DNA of 15,520 nt from Planctomycetota bacterium (GCA_031270145.1 JAISYD010000142.1:1-15520); one strand, 5' to 3'; counted from the first letter of the stretch, positions 7,609 through 15,153 are shown. Notes: generated from the sequence alone by a model not told the origin. A program made the numbers and translations.

Positions 7609-9026
7609 CGGGGACAATCCTTGACTATGAACGCCTCGGCCTTGCCGGCCGCCAGCGCCCCGCAATTGGCCGAACCCAGCCAACCCGACATGAGGATTCC
7701 CTGGGAGCCGCAATGGAAAAGCCCGCCAATCACCGAAGGCAGTTTCTCGGCCGCCAGGAAGCCGGGGAATTTGCTGCCGAAGCTGGCGCCTAGCCAATGG
7801 GCGGCATAACGCTCCAAGGTTTTTGGGGTGGCGGCCCCGACGTAATCGAGTTTGCCGTCGATGCCGGGGAGGTAGCGGGAAAGATCGTCAAGCACGGAGC
7901 GGATCAGCGTCTCCTTACGCCGCCGGTATTCATCAGCGGAGATATTGTCCCAATCGGCGTAATCGGCGCACATGGAGGCGACTATCTCCGTCCCGCCGTA
8001 ATCCGGCCGGATGCAGTAGGGATAGTAAAAGGAATAACTGATGCTCTTGGGCGGAAAGGCCCGGAATGCCGCCGCGTTGTAACGCGGCTCCCGGGACGAA
8101 AATAGGATGTCCGCAATCTTGGGGATGGTCTCGCCCGGCCGTATCCCCAGGTATGCCTGGGCCACCGAGACGGAAAGCGGTATGGCGCGCGCCTCGGCCG
8201 CGAAGGAGGGGCAAAGACGATCCATGTCGACCAGTTCGAGGCACGTCGCCTTCAAATTGGCGTTTGACACCACCACCCCGGCGGCAGCCTGGAAGCCGTC
8301 GCCCGACACGCCGGCAACTTTGCCGTTCTCCACCCGGATGGCGCGAACCTTGGCGTTAAGGGCGATATCAACCCCGGAGGCCAGAAGCAACCTTTGCATC
8401 TCCGCCAGGAGGAAGTCGGTGCCGCCCCGGAAGGAACAGGTACCTTGCCGGGTGAAATTGGAAAACACAATGGCGTACACCATGGCCGGGTCGTCAAGAT
8501 TGGCTCCGGTGGCGTAAGTCACCGTCTCCAATAGAACCCGGGCCACGTCCAGCCGTCCTGGAAAGTGGCGCTCCAGGAATTGCCCCACCGTCTCTCCCGT
8601 CCCCTGAAAATAATCAATATCCCGGCAAGTCTGGAAAAAGGCGTCGCTTTGCCGGTCCGGGATGGAAAAGCGCTCACGCAGGATGCGCTTGAAATCGCCG
8701 GCCTCGAAAGTGGTGGTGAAGGAAAATTCGGGATTTTCGAAACGGATGCGCCGAAGCGGCATCACTCCCTTGCCCAATTCGCGGCTCCAGTATTTCCGGA
8801 GCGTCTTCGCCATGCCCACCGGGAAGGCGTGCAGGGCCACATCGAAAATGTGCCCTTGGCGGCGAAACCAAGTGGCATATCCTCCCAGCCTGGAATGGCT
8901 TTCCAAAAGCAGAACCGAGCGCCCGGAGTCGGCCAGACGCTTGGCGGCGGTCATGCCGCCAAGCCCGCCGCCGACAACGACGACATCGTAGGAAGCGGCC
9001 GCCTCGGAAGCGTTAGGCAGCAGCAC
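7605..9026 (-). CDS. Phytoene-desaturase/CrtI-like FAD-dependent oxidoreductase
   Basis: The 473-aa protein has an N-terminal FAD-binding Rossmann fold: VVVVGGGLGGMTAAKRLADSG (15-35) with Gly19, Gly21 and Gly24, and Glu42 for the adenosine ribose, then HSRLGGYATWF. The C-terminal part has ATPKTLERYAAHWLGASFG, a pattern seen in the CrtI/carotenoid isomerase/retinol saturase group, and a final FHCGSQGILMSGWLGSANCG segment for the flavin. Members desaturate, isomerise or reduce polyenes, but many in genomes without carotenoid genes have no known substrate, and no crtB or other carotenoid gene is here. The start is GTG, 1 nt after the fmdB stop (TGACGTG), with no Shine-Dalgarno site, so translation probably depends on coupling. 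Its stop overlaps the branching enzyme start by 4 nt. Confidence 0.87.
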   Translation of the reverse strand: MLLPNASEAAASYDVVVVGGGLGGMTAAKRLADSGRSVLLLESHSRLGGYATWFRRQGHIFDVALHAFPVGMAKTLRKYWSRELGKGVMPLRRIRFENPEFSFTTTFEAGDFKRILRERFSIPDRQSDAFFQTCRDIDYFQGTGETVGQFLERHFPGRLDVARVLLETVTYATGANLDDPAMVYAIVFSNFTRQGTCSFRGGTDFLLAEMQRLLLASGVDIALNAKVRAIRVENGKVAGVSGDGFQAAAGVVVSNANLKATCLELVDMDRLCPSFAAEARAIPLSVSVAQAYLGIRPGETIPKIADILFSSREPRYNAAAFRAFPPKSISYSFYYPYCIRPDYGGTEIVASMCADYADWDNISADEYRRRKETLIRSVLDDLSRYLPGIDGKLDYVGAATPKTLERYAAHWLGASFGSKFPGFLAAEKLPSVIGGLFHCGSQGILMSGWLGSANCGALAAGKAEAFIVKDCPR

Positions 9027-9027
9027 G

Positions 9028-9363
9028 TCAGGAGGCTTTGGCCGGCTTCACTTCGGATGCCGCCGGCGGCTTGGCGGCGGAAGGCGCGTCGCCGGAGGCG
9101 GCAGGCGCCTTGGCGTCCGGCTTGTTCGCGTCCGATCCCTTGTCGGATGATGGCTTGTCGGCTGGTTTCGCCTCGCCCTTCCGTTTGTAGTCGGTCTCAT
9201 AAAAACCGCTGCCCTTGAAAATGATGCCGGCGCCGGCGCCTATGAGGCGGACGAGATTCAGCTTGGCGCACTTGGGGCATTTCCGGAGCGGCTTGTCGCT
9301 CATGTATTGAAATTCCTCGAAGGAATGTCCGCAATTCCCGCATTCATATTCATAAGTTGGCAT
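9028..9363 (-). CDS. FmdB-family zinc ribbon protein with low-complexity tail
   Basis: The first 45 residues are a typical FmdB/CxxC_CxxC zinc ribbon: MPTYEYECGNCGHSFE with Cys8 and Cys11, then KCPKC with Cys29 and Cys32. A short conserved GIIFKGSGFYETDY segment follows. Residues 62-111 form a tail made almost only of Ala, Pro, Lys, Ser and Asp, probably disordered. The family is small and its role unclear; it was named from a putative regulator next to formamidase genes. The ATG has AAAGG 6 nt upstream. The gene lies 20 nt after grpE and 1 nt before the oxidoreductase, so it sits at the join between the chaperone part and the metabolic part of the operon. Confidence 0.9.
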   Translation of the reverse strand: MPTYEYECGNCGHSFEEFQYMSDKPLRKCPKCAKLNLVRLIGAGAGIIFKGSGFYETDYKRKGEAKPADKPSSDKGSDANKPDAKAPAASGDAPSAAKPPAASEVKPAKAS

Positions 9364-9383
9364 AACCCGCCTTTCCGAGAAAA

Positions 9384-10040
9384 TTACGCGTCCGGCGGGC
9401 GGCTCACCACCACTCGCGCCGGCCGGAGAATGAATCCATCCAACTCGTACCCGTTGTCATAAACCTCAAGCACCGTATTGGGCGGCAGATCGCCGGAGGG
9501 GAGCGTCGTCATCGCCTCATGCCTGGCCGGATCAAACGGCTTGCCCTTAGCGTCGATCTTCTTCACCCCGGCCCTGGTCAGCGCCTTCCAAAAATTTTCC
9601 CGCATCAGACGGACGCCGGTCAGGAGCGAATCGAAGGACTCGCTTTTGGCGCTTTCGGCCAGGACCCGATCCATGTCGTCCAGCGGACCGAAAAAATCCC
9701 GGAGAAAGGAACCCAGGCTCTCCAGTTTGATCTGCTTGATGTCCCGTTCGACGCGCTTGCGGTAATTGTCGAAATCGGCCCGCTCCCGCCTGGCCAATTC
9801 AAGATAGCCGTCGCGCTCGGCCAGAACCGCCTTGATGTCCGAAGCGCCCGCGTTGGACTCGGCGGAGCGCCTGGCGTCATGGGCGCCGGGGCCAGAGGCG
9901 TCATCCAGCATGTCGGCGTCGCCCACCCGCATGACTTTTTCATCTTCCTGGCGCGGCAGGGGCGGCTGCCGCTTGCCGCGCACCGGCATGAATGGGCGGG
10001 TGGCCTTTCGCCTGCTTGCATATCCTTTGCCTGAGTTCAT
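9384..10040 (-). CDS. grpE: Nucleotide exchange factor GrpE
   Basis: GrpE releases ADP from DnaK so that the chaperone can cycle. In this 218-aa protein the first 65 residues are basic, then acidic, and lack conserved features. A long coiled-coil helix (about 66-110) includes ELARRERADFDNYRKRVERD, the classic GrpE core. The C-terminal beta domain has KIDAKGKPFDPARHEAM and NTVLEVYDNGYELDGFILRPARVVVS. The ATG at 10040 has GGAG about 11 nt upstream; in-frame ATGs at 9989 and 9932 are alternatives, so the true N-terminus is uncertain. It lies 18 nt downstream of dnaJ. No dnaK is in the window. Confidence 0.95.
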   Translation of the reverse strand: MNSGKGYASRRKATRPFMPVRGKRQPPLPRQEDEKVMRVGDADMLDDASGPGAHDARRSAESNAGASDIKAVLAERDGYLELARRERADFDNYRKRVERDIKQIKLESLGSFLRDFFGPLDDMDRVLAESAKSESFDSLLTGVRLMRENFWKALTRAGVKKIDAKGKPFDPARHEAMTTLPSGDLPPNTVLEVYDNGYELDGFILRPARVVVSRPPDA

Positions 10041-10058
10041 GCGTATGTCGTCTCCGCG

Positions 10059-11201
10059 TCACGAATCCGAAAAATAATCCTTCCACCTGTCCATAAACCC
10101 CTTGCGCTGGGGCGAAACATAGGTTTCATCCAGGGCCGCCAGTTCGCGGAACAATTCCTCCTGACGCTGGGTGAGCTTCTTCGGCGTCTCGACCACCACC
10201 TGCACGATCTGATCGCCTTCCGTCTTGTCGCGGAAGCGGCGGAACCCGAGTCCCCTGAGGCGGAACACCTGTCCGCTCTGCGTTCCGGCCGGAATTTTGA
10301 CCCTGGCCTTGTTCTTCAGGGTAGGCACCTCAAGTTCGGTGCCGAGCGCGGCTTGCGAGAAAGTGATGGGTATTTGACAAACCACGTCATCGCCCTGCCG
10401 GGTGAAAAAATCATGCTCCGCCACGAAAATATAGCAATAAAGATCGCCCCGCTGGCCTCCGGAGTCGGAGGGTTCACCCTCGTCCGGTATGCGCAAGCGC
10501 GTACCGTCCTCGATGCCGGCCGGGATACTGACCTTAATCCGCACCACCTTTGACTCGCGTCCGTCGCCGCCGCAGGCGGGACAGGGTTTGTCGATGGTTG
10601 TCCCCTTGCCGTGGCAGGACGGGCAGGTCTGGGCCACCGAGAAAAAGCCCTGGCTACGGTAAATCTGGCCGCGTCCCCCGCAGGTCGGGCAATTGCGGGG
10701 CTTGGTTCCGGAAGCCGATCCGGATCCCCGGCAGGAGGAGCATATTTCCTTCCGTCGCAATTCAATCGTCTTGGTGGCGCCGGCCGCCGATTCCTCGAAG
10801 GTGATGTTGACCCGGCATTTCAGGCTGGCGCCGGCCCTGCGTCCCTGACCGAAGCCGCTGCTGAAAACCCCCTCGAATATGGAGCCGCCGGAGCCGCCGC
10901 CGAAGATATCGGCGAATTGGCTGAAAATATCCTCCATGGACGAGAAATTGGGGGCGCCCTGGCCATCGGCGCCGCCCAGTCCCTCTATGCCGTACATGTC
11001 GTAGCGCTTGCGCTTGTCGGGATCGTGCAGGACCTCGTACGCCTCAGCCGCCTCCTTGAACTTTCCCTCGGCCGCCTTGTCGCCCGGATTGCGATCCGGG
11101 TGGTATTGCATTGCCAGCTTGCGGTAGGCTTTCTTGATGTCTTCCTGGTTGGCGTTTCGATCCACCCCGAGAACAGCGTAATAGTCGCGTTTTTTGGCCA
11201 T
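10059..11201 (-). CDS. dnaJ: Chaperone protein DnaJ (type I Hsp40)
   Basis: This co-chaperone delivers unfolded proteins to DnaK and stimulates its ATPase. The J domain (1-70) has HPD at 34-36. A Gly/Phe-rich stretch follows (about 95-122). The zinc domain has four CxxCxGxG repeats: Cys154/157, Cys171/174, Cys193/196 and Cys207/210. The C-terminal substrate-binding and dimerisation domains end at Ser380. Length is normal. The ATG has AAGG about 8 nt upstream. A GC-rich hairpin sits between groEL-1 and this gene and may lower read-through or protect the downstream message. grpE follows, giving a dnaJ-grpE order without dnaK. Confidence 0.97.
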   Translation of the reverse strand: MAKKRDYYAVLGVDRNANQEDIKKAYRKLAMQYHPDRNPGDKAAEGKFKEAAEAYEVLHDPDKRKRYDMYGIEGLGGADGQGAPNFSSMEDIFSQFADIFGGGSGGSIFEGVFSSGFGQGRRAGASLKCRVNITFEESAAGATKTIELRRKEICSSCRGSGSASGTKPRNCPTCGGRGQIYRSQGFFSVAQTCPSCHGKGTTIDKPCPACGGDGRESKVVRIKVSIPAGIEDGTRLRIPDEGEPSDSGGQRGDLYCYIFVAEHDFFTRQGDDVVCQIPITFSQAALGTELEVPTLKNKARVKIPAGTQSGQVFRLRGLGFRRFRDKTEGDQIVQVVVETPKKLTQRQEELFRELAALDETYVSPQRKGFMDRWKDYFSDS

Positions 11202-11215
11202 TATAGCACCTTAAA

Positions 11216-11253
11216 GCATCACCCCGGCCCGGCAGGCCGGAACCGGGGGATGC
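11216..11253 (-). terminator. GC-rich hairpin between groEL-1 and dnaJ; weak terminator or processing site
   Basis: Arms GCATC/GATGC and CCCCGG/CCGGGG enclose a further CCGG/CCGG stem. On the transcribed (minus) strand only TTT and then AAGG follow, so the U-run is too short for an efficient intrinsic terminator. The stem ends just 14 nt before the dnaJ start. It may reduce dnaJ expression relative to groEL or serve as a cleavage or stability element. Confidence 0.5.
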
Positions 11254-11279
11254 GCAATGACGCCAGGCGATCGCCGGAA

Positions 11280-12902
11280 TCAGGATATTGCCCCGACTTC
11301 GACGTTTTTCTTTTTGCCGTCCTTGACCTCGGTGACCATGGTTTCGATGGTCAGAAGGAGGCTGGCGATGGAAGCGGCGTTTTGCAGCGCCAGGCGGGTG
11401 ACTTTCGTCGGGTCGATGATGCCGTCCTTAATCATATCGACATATTCACCGGTAAGGGCGTTGAATCCCCGGTTCGCATCCTTGAGTTCCTCGACCTCGG
11501 CCGCCACCACCGATCCGTCCAGGCCGGAGTTCTCGGCCAGGGCGATGATGGGCGAACGTATGGCTTTGGCCAAAATATCCACGCCAATCTTCTCGTCTCC
11601 CACCGCGCTGGAACGGATCGCCTCGATGACTGACGCGCAACGAAGAAGCGCCACGCCGCCGCCGGGAACCACGCCCTCCTCCGCCGCGGCGCGACTGGCG
11701 TGCATGGCGTCCTCGACCCTGGCCTTCTTTTCTTTCATCTCGGCCTCGGTGGCGGCGCCAACCGACACCACCGCCACTCCGCCCGAAAGCTTAGCCAAGC
11801 GTTCCTGGAGTTTTTCGCGGTCGTAGTCGGAGGTGGTAGCCTCAATGCGGTTCTTGATCTGTTCCACCCGCGATTTTATGTCGGCTTTGGCGCCGGCTCC
11901 TTCGACAATGGTGGTGTTGTCCTTGTCCACCGACACGGATTTGGCCCGGCCAAGCTGCTCCAGCTTGACATTTTCCAGCTTGACGCCCAAATCCTCGGTA
12001 ATCGCCTGGCCGCCGGTGAGGATGGCGATATCCTCAAGCATGGCCTTGCGGCGATCACCGAAGCCCGGGGCCTTGACGGCGCACACGTTCAGGGTACCGC
12101 GGATGCGGTTGATGACCAGAGCGGCCAGGCACTCCGTCTCTACCTCCTCCGAGATGATGAGCAGGGGCTTCCCGGTTGAGGCGGCCTGTTCCAAAATGGG
12201 CAGAAATTCGCGCAAATTCGAAATCTTCTTCTCATATATGAGAATATAGGGATTTTCGAGTTCGCATGCCATGCTGGCGGCATTGGTGACGAAATATGGG
12301 CTCTGGTACCCCTTGTCGAAACGCATGCCTTCGACCAGATCCACGGTGGTGTCGATGGTTTTTCCTTCCTCGACCTGGACCACCCCGTCAATCCCGACTT
12401 TGTCCATGGCCTTAGCGATGATGTCGCCAATGGATTTGTCGTTGTTGGCGGAAATGGCGGCAACGGATGAAATGTCCTCGACCTTCTTGCAGGGGCGGGA
12501 CATCTTTTTCAGATTTTCCACCACCGCCCCCACCGCCTTCTCCACCCCGCGCTTCACCTCCATGGGATTGGCGCCGGAGGATACCGCCTTCAATCCCGAT
12601 GCGAAGATCGCCTCGGCCAGGATGCTGGCCGTGGTGGTCCCGTCGCCGGAGACGTCCCCGGTCTTGTTCGCGACTTCCCGGATAAGCTGGGCGCCCATAT
12701 TCTCGAAGGGATCCTCCAGCTTGATTTCCTTGGCCACGGTGACCCCGTCCTTGGTGATCGTGGGATTGCCAAAGCCTTTTTCGAAAATCACGTTGTGGCC
12801 GGTGGGCCCGAGAGTGGACTTGACGGCCCGGGACAGCTTGGTGACGCCGGCGAGAATTTTCTGCCTGGCGTCCTGGCCGTAAATGAGTTGTTTTGCTGGC
12901 AT
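11280..12902 (-). CDS. groEL: 60-kDa chaperonin GroEL, paralogue 1 (no GGM tail)
   Basis: This is a 540-aa GroEL subunit for an ATP-driven folding chamber. The equatorial ATP site is present: LGPTG (31-35), TITKDGVTV (48-56) and GDGTTT with Asp87, plus the VEDAMHASR segment carrying the hydrolysis Asp. The apical domain retains GYQSPYFV, KISNLREFLPILE and VKAPGFGDRRKAML. It differs from the neighbour GroEL in STLGPTGHNVIFEKGFG near the N-terminus and in its end, NVEVGAIS, which has no Gly-Gly-Met repeat and no MDY. The ATG has AAGGAG (minus strand, 12917-12912) 9 nt upstream. It lies 57 nt after groES. The loss of the tail and the sequence divergence suggest a specialised or mixed-ring partner, which is inference. 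Confidence 0.96.
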   Translation of the reverse strand: MPAKQLIYGQDARQKILAGVTKLSRAVKSTLGPTGHNVIFEKGFGNPTITKDGVTVAKEIKLEDPFENMGAQLIREVANKTGDVSGDGTTTASILAEAIFASGLKAVSSGANPMEVKRGVEKAVGAVVENLKKMSRPCKKVEDISSVAAISANNDKSIGDIIAKAMDKVGIDGVVQVEEGKTIDTTVDLVEGMRFDKGYQSPYFVTNAASMACELENPYILIYEKKISNLREFLPILEQAASTGKPLLIISEEVETECLAALVINRIRGTLNVCAVKAPGFGDRRKAMLEDIAILTGGQAITEDLGVKLENVKLEQLGRAKSVSVDKDNTTIVEGAGAKADIKSRVEQIKNRIEATTSDYDREKLQERLAKLSGGVAVVSVGAATEAEMKEKKARVEDAMHASRAAAEEGVVPGGGVALLRCASVIEAIRSSAVGDEKIGVDILAKAIRSPIIALAENSGLDGSVVAAEVEELKDANRGFNALTGEYVDMIKDGIIDPTKVTRLALQNAASIASLLLTIETMVTEVKDGKKKNVEVGAIS

Positions 12903-12959
12903 ATTGTTCAGCTCCTTAACCGTTTTCCGTTTTTGAATGCGCTCCGGGCCGCTGGCGGC

Positions 12960-13280
12960 CTACAGCTTGGCTAGGATGTCGTTTTCACGCATTATGAGGA
13001 ATTCCTCGCCATCAACCTTAACCTCGGTGCCGGAATACTTGCCAAAGAGAACCGTGTCTCCGGCCGCGATGTCGGGAACGGCGCGGACGCCTGAATCAAG
13101 CAATTTGCCGGGGCCAACGGCGATCACTTCGCCCCGCTGGGGCTTTTCCTTGGCGTTGTCGGGGAGAATGATGCCGCCAGAGGTCTTTTCCTCCGCTTCA
13201 AGGCGCCTGACTACCACCCGGTCGTCAAGGGGGCGCAGTTTCTTGCCGCCGCAGCAGCACTTCTCAACCTTTTTGGACAT
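12960..13280 (-). CDS. groES: 10-kDa co-chaperonin GroES with N-terminal CCC extension
   Basis: GroES caps the GroEL ring. The 106-aa protein has the core LRPLDDRVVV (15-24), the mobile loop EEKTSGGIILPDNAKEKPQRG and the typical end DGEEFLIMRENDILAKL. The first 14 residues, MSKKVEKCCCGGKK, are an extension beyond the usual GroES start and contain three consecutive cysteines (8-10). The frame is open much further upstream (to 13430), but the ATG at 13280 has AGGAG 7 nt upstream, and the longer frame would run into groEL-2. The gene lies between two groEL genes, 83 nt after groEL-2 and 57 nt before groEL-1, and presumably serves both. Confidence 0.96.
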   Translation of the reverse strand: MSKKVEKCCCGGKKLRPLDDRVVVRRLEAEEKTSGGIILPDNAKEKPQRGEVIAVGPGKLLDSGVRAVPDIAAGDTVLFGKYSGTEVKVDGEEFLIMRENDILAKL

Positions 13281-13312
13281 TTCTTGTCTCCTATAATGAA
13301 ACATCGTCAATT

Positions 13313-13340
13313 TTCGGACAATCCGCTTGTTTTGTCGGAA
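13313..13340 (-). promoter_or_regulatory. Imperfect inverted repeat between groEL-2 and groES
   Basis: TTCGGACAA (13313-13321) and TTGTCGGAA (13332-13340) pair at eight of nine positions around a 10-nt loop. No T-run follows on the transcribed strand. It could be an mRNA stem setting the groEL to groES ratio or an operator. A weak promoter-like pair on the minus strand (TTGTCC, 17 bp, CATTAT) overlaps it. Confidence 0.35.
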
Positions 13341-13363
13341 TGGCGCATCGCCGAACCGGTTAT

Positions 13364-15022
13364 TCAGTAGTCCATGTCCTCTTGATCGTGGCCGTGGCCG
13401 TAACCGCCGCAGCCGCAGGATTCGCCGCATTCGCGCTCTTCCTTGGGAGCCTCGGCAATCAGGCAGTCGGTGGTGAGAATGAGGCCAGCGACGGAAGACG
13501 AGTTGCGCAGGGCGGTCACCACCACCTTGGCCGGATCGATGATTCCCATCTTTTTCAAATCGCCGTATTCTCCGGTCAGGGCATTGTAGCCAAACGCATC
13601 CTTGCCGACACGCACCTTGCGGAGGACCACGGCGCCGTCGGCTCCGGCGTTGGCCGCAATTTGACGGATGGGGGCGGTTACGGCCTTGGCGACGATGTCG
13701 ACGCCAAGCTGCTCGTCGCCCTTGAGCTTGACGGCGTCAAGCGCCTTGTCGGCTGCCCGTATGAGGGCGACGCCTCCGCCAGGAACCGTGCCGGACTCGA
13801 TGGCGGCGCGAGTCGCGTGGAGCGCGTCCTCGAATCTCGCCTTGATCTCCTTCATCTCCGACTCGGTGGAGGCGCCGACATTCACCTGGGCGATGCCGCC
13901 GGCGAGCTTAGCCAGGCGTTCCTGGAGTTTCTCGCGATCATAGTCGGAGGTGGTGGCCTCGATGTCCCGGCGGATTTGCTTGATCCTGGCCGACAAATCG
14001 GCGGCGGATCCGGCGCCCTTGACAATGGTGGTGTTGTCGGAGTCGACAATCACCTTCTGGGCCTTGCCGAGCTGCTTCAGCGTCACTTTGTCAAGCGTGA
14101 TGCCGAGATCCTCGAAAATGGCCTTGCCGCCGGTCATGATGGCGATGTCCTCCAACATGGCCTTGCGGCGATCGCCAAAGCCTGGGGCCTTGACGGCGCA
14201 AACGTTGATGATGCCGCGCATCTTGTTGACCACCAACGTGGCCAAGGCTTCCCCGTCGACATCCTCGGCAATAATCAAAAGCTGTACGCCGGCTTTCGAA
14301 ACCTCTTCCAAAAGCGGGACGAGATCCTGGGCGTTGGAGATTTTCTTCTCATAGATGAGGATGGCGCACTTTTCGAAAACGCATTCCAGACTGTCCGGGG
14401 AAGTGATGAAGTGAGGCGACAGATAGCCGCGGTCGAACTGCATGCCTTCCACCACGTCGATATTGGTCTCGGTGGATTTGCCCTCCTCGACCGTGATCAC
14501 CCCGTCGGAGCCGACTTTTTCAAAGGCGTCGGCCAGAAGTTTGCCGATGCGGCTGTCGTTGTTGGCGGAAATGGCCGCCACGGCGGCGATATCGTCTTTT
14601 TTACCCTTTATGGGCAGAGCGATTTTTTCGACCTCGGAGGTGATGGCCCTAACCGCCTTGTCTATGCCGGACTTGATGGCCATGGGGTTGGCTCCGGCAG
14701 TAACGTTCTTCATGCCCTCCACCACAATCGCCTCGGCCAGGATTGTAGCGGTGGTGGTGCCGTCGCCCGCCTTATCCGATGTCTTGGAGGCGGCTTCCTT
14801 GACCATCTGCGCCCCCATGTTCTCGTACTTGTCGATGAGTTCAACCTCGTTGGCCACCGATACGCCGTCCTTGGTGATGGTCGGGCTGCCCCACGACTTG
14901 TCGAGAATGGCGTTCCTCCCCCGCGGTCCCAGGGTGACCTTGACGGCCTGAGCCAGTTTTTCCACGCCGTCCCGCATCTTGCCCCTGGCTTCTGAGGCGA
15001 ACACCAGTTTCTTGGCTGCCAT
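13364..15022 (-). CDS. groEL: 60-kDa chaperonin GroEL, paralogue 2 (Cys/His-rich tail)
   Basis: This 552-aa chaperonin is the closer of the two to textbook GroEL. It shows AVKVTLGPRGRNAILDKSWG, TITKDGVSV (48-56), GDGTTT with Asp87, the FEDALHATR segment, and the apical-domain segments RGYLSPHFIT, KISNAQDLVPLLE and VKAPGFGDRRKAML. The usual Gly-Gly-Met tail is replaced by ECGESCGCGGYGHGHDQEDM plus DY, with Cys532, Cys536, Cys538, His543 and His545. The final MDY is kept. The ATG has a perfect AGGAGG (plus-strand 15032-15037) 9 nt upstream. It is the first gene of the operon, preceded by a leader of about 125 nt and a promoter at 15154-15175. Confidence 0.97.
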   Translation of the reverse strand: MAAKKLVFASEARGKMRDGVEKLAQAVKVTLGPRGRNAILDKSWGSPTITKDGVSVANEVELIDKYENMGAQMVKEAASKTSDKAGDGTTTATILAEAIVVEGMKNVTAGANPMAIKSGIDKAVRAITSEVEKIALPIKGKKDDIAAVAAISANNDSRIGKLLADAFEKVGSDGVITVEEGKSTETNIDVVEGMQFDRGYLSPHFITSPDSLECVFEKCAILIYEKKISNAQDLVPLLEEVSKAGVQLLIIAEDVDGEALATLVVNKMRGIINVCAVKAPGFGDRRKAMLEDIAIMTGGKAIFEDLGITLDKVTLKQLGKAQKVIVDSDNTTIVKGAGSAADLSARIKQIRRDIEATTSDYDREKLQERLAKLAGGIAQVNVGASTESEMKEIKARFEDALHATRAAIESGTVPGGGVALIRAADKALDAVKLKGDEQLGVDIVAKAVTAPIRQIAANAGADGAVVLRKVRVGKDAFGYNALTGEYGDLKKMGIIDPAKVVVTALRNSSSVAGLILTTDCLIAEAPKEERECGESCGCGGYGHGHDQEDMDY

Positions 15023-15092
15023 AGCTGCTTTCCTCCTGCTGACAATTGTTTAAATGGAACAAGACTTGCCTTATCCTTTCAACTTCGCCAAA

Positions 15093-15147
15093 GGCGGGCT
15101 CCAAGAAAATCATGGAGCCCGGACCGGGTCTCCATGTATTTCCCGCC
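15093..15147 (-). promoter_or_regulatory. Structured 5' leader of the groE operon with mutually exclusive stems
   Basis: In the predicted mRNA, CATGGAG (15136-15130) pairs with CTCCATG (15117-15111), extended inwards by CCCGG/CCGGG past one bulged base. An outer stem GGCGGG (15147-15142) with CCCGCC (15098-15093) can close over it. Alternatively GGGCTCC (15120-15114) pairs with GGAGCCC (15102-15096), which competes with both. The ribosome site lies about 55 nt further on and is not within these stems. Confidence 0.45.
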
Positions 15148-15153
15148 CGATGG

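Noticed and set aside
7609..7797. Longer start for the branching enzyme (63 extra residues)
   Set aside because: The extra part is the antisense-like overlap with the oxidoreductase C-terminus, has no family match, and the ATG at 7608 has a ribosome site and places LHAHLP correctly.
11198..11206. Extended -10 like TGCTATAAT overlapping the dnaJ start
   Set aside because: It is made by the start codon context (ATAATG), has no -35, and would start transcription inside dnaJ; probably chance.
13281..13430. Longer start for GroES (50 extra residues)
   Set aside because: It would overlap the groEL-2 tail and is Arg-rich without homology; the ATG at 13280 has AGGAG at ideal spacing.
13340..14995. 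A 551-codon open frame on the plus strand opposite groEL-2
   Set aside because: It is the antisense shadow of a GC-biased, highly conserved gene; the groEL frame has every family motif and a perfect ribosome site, while the antisense product matches nothing.
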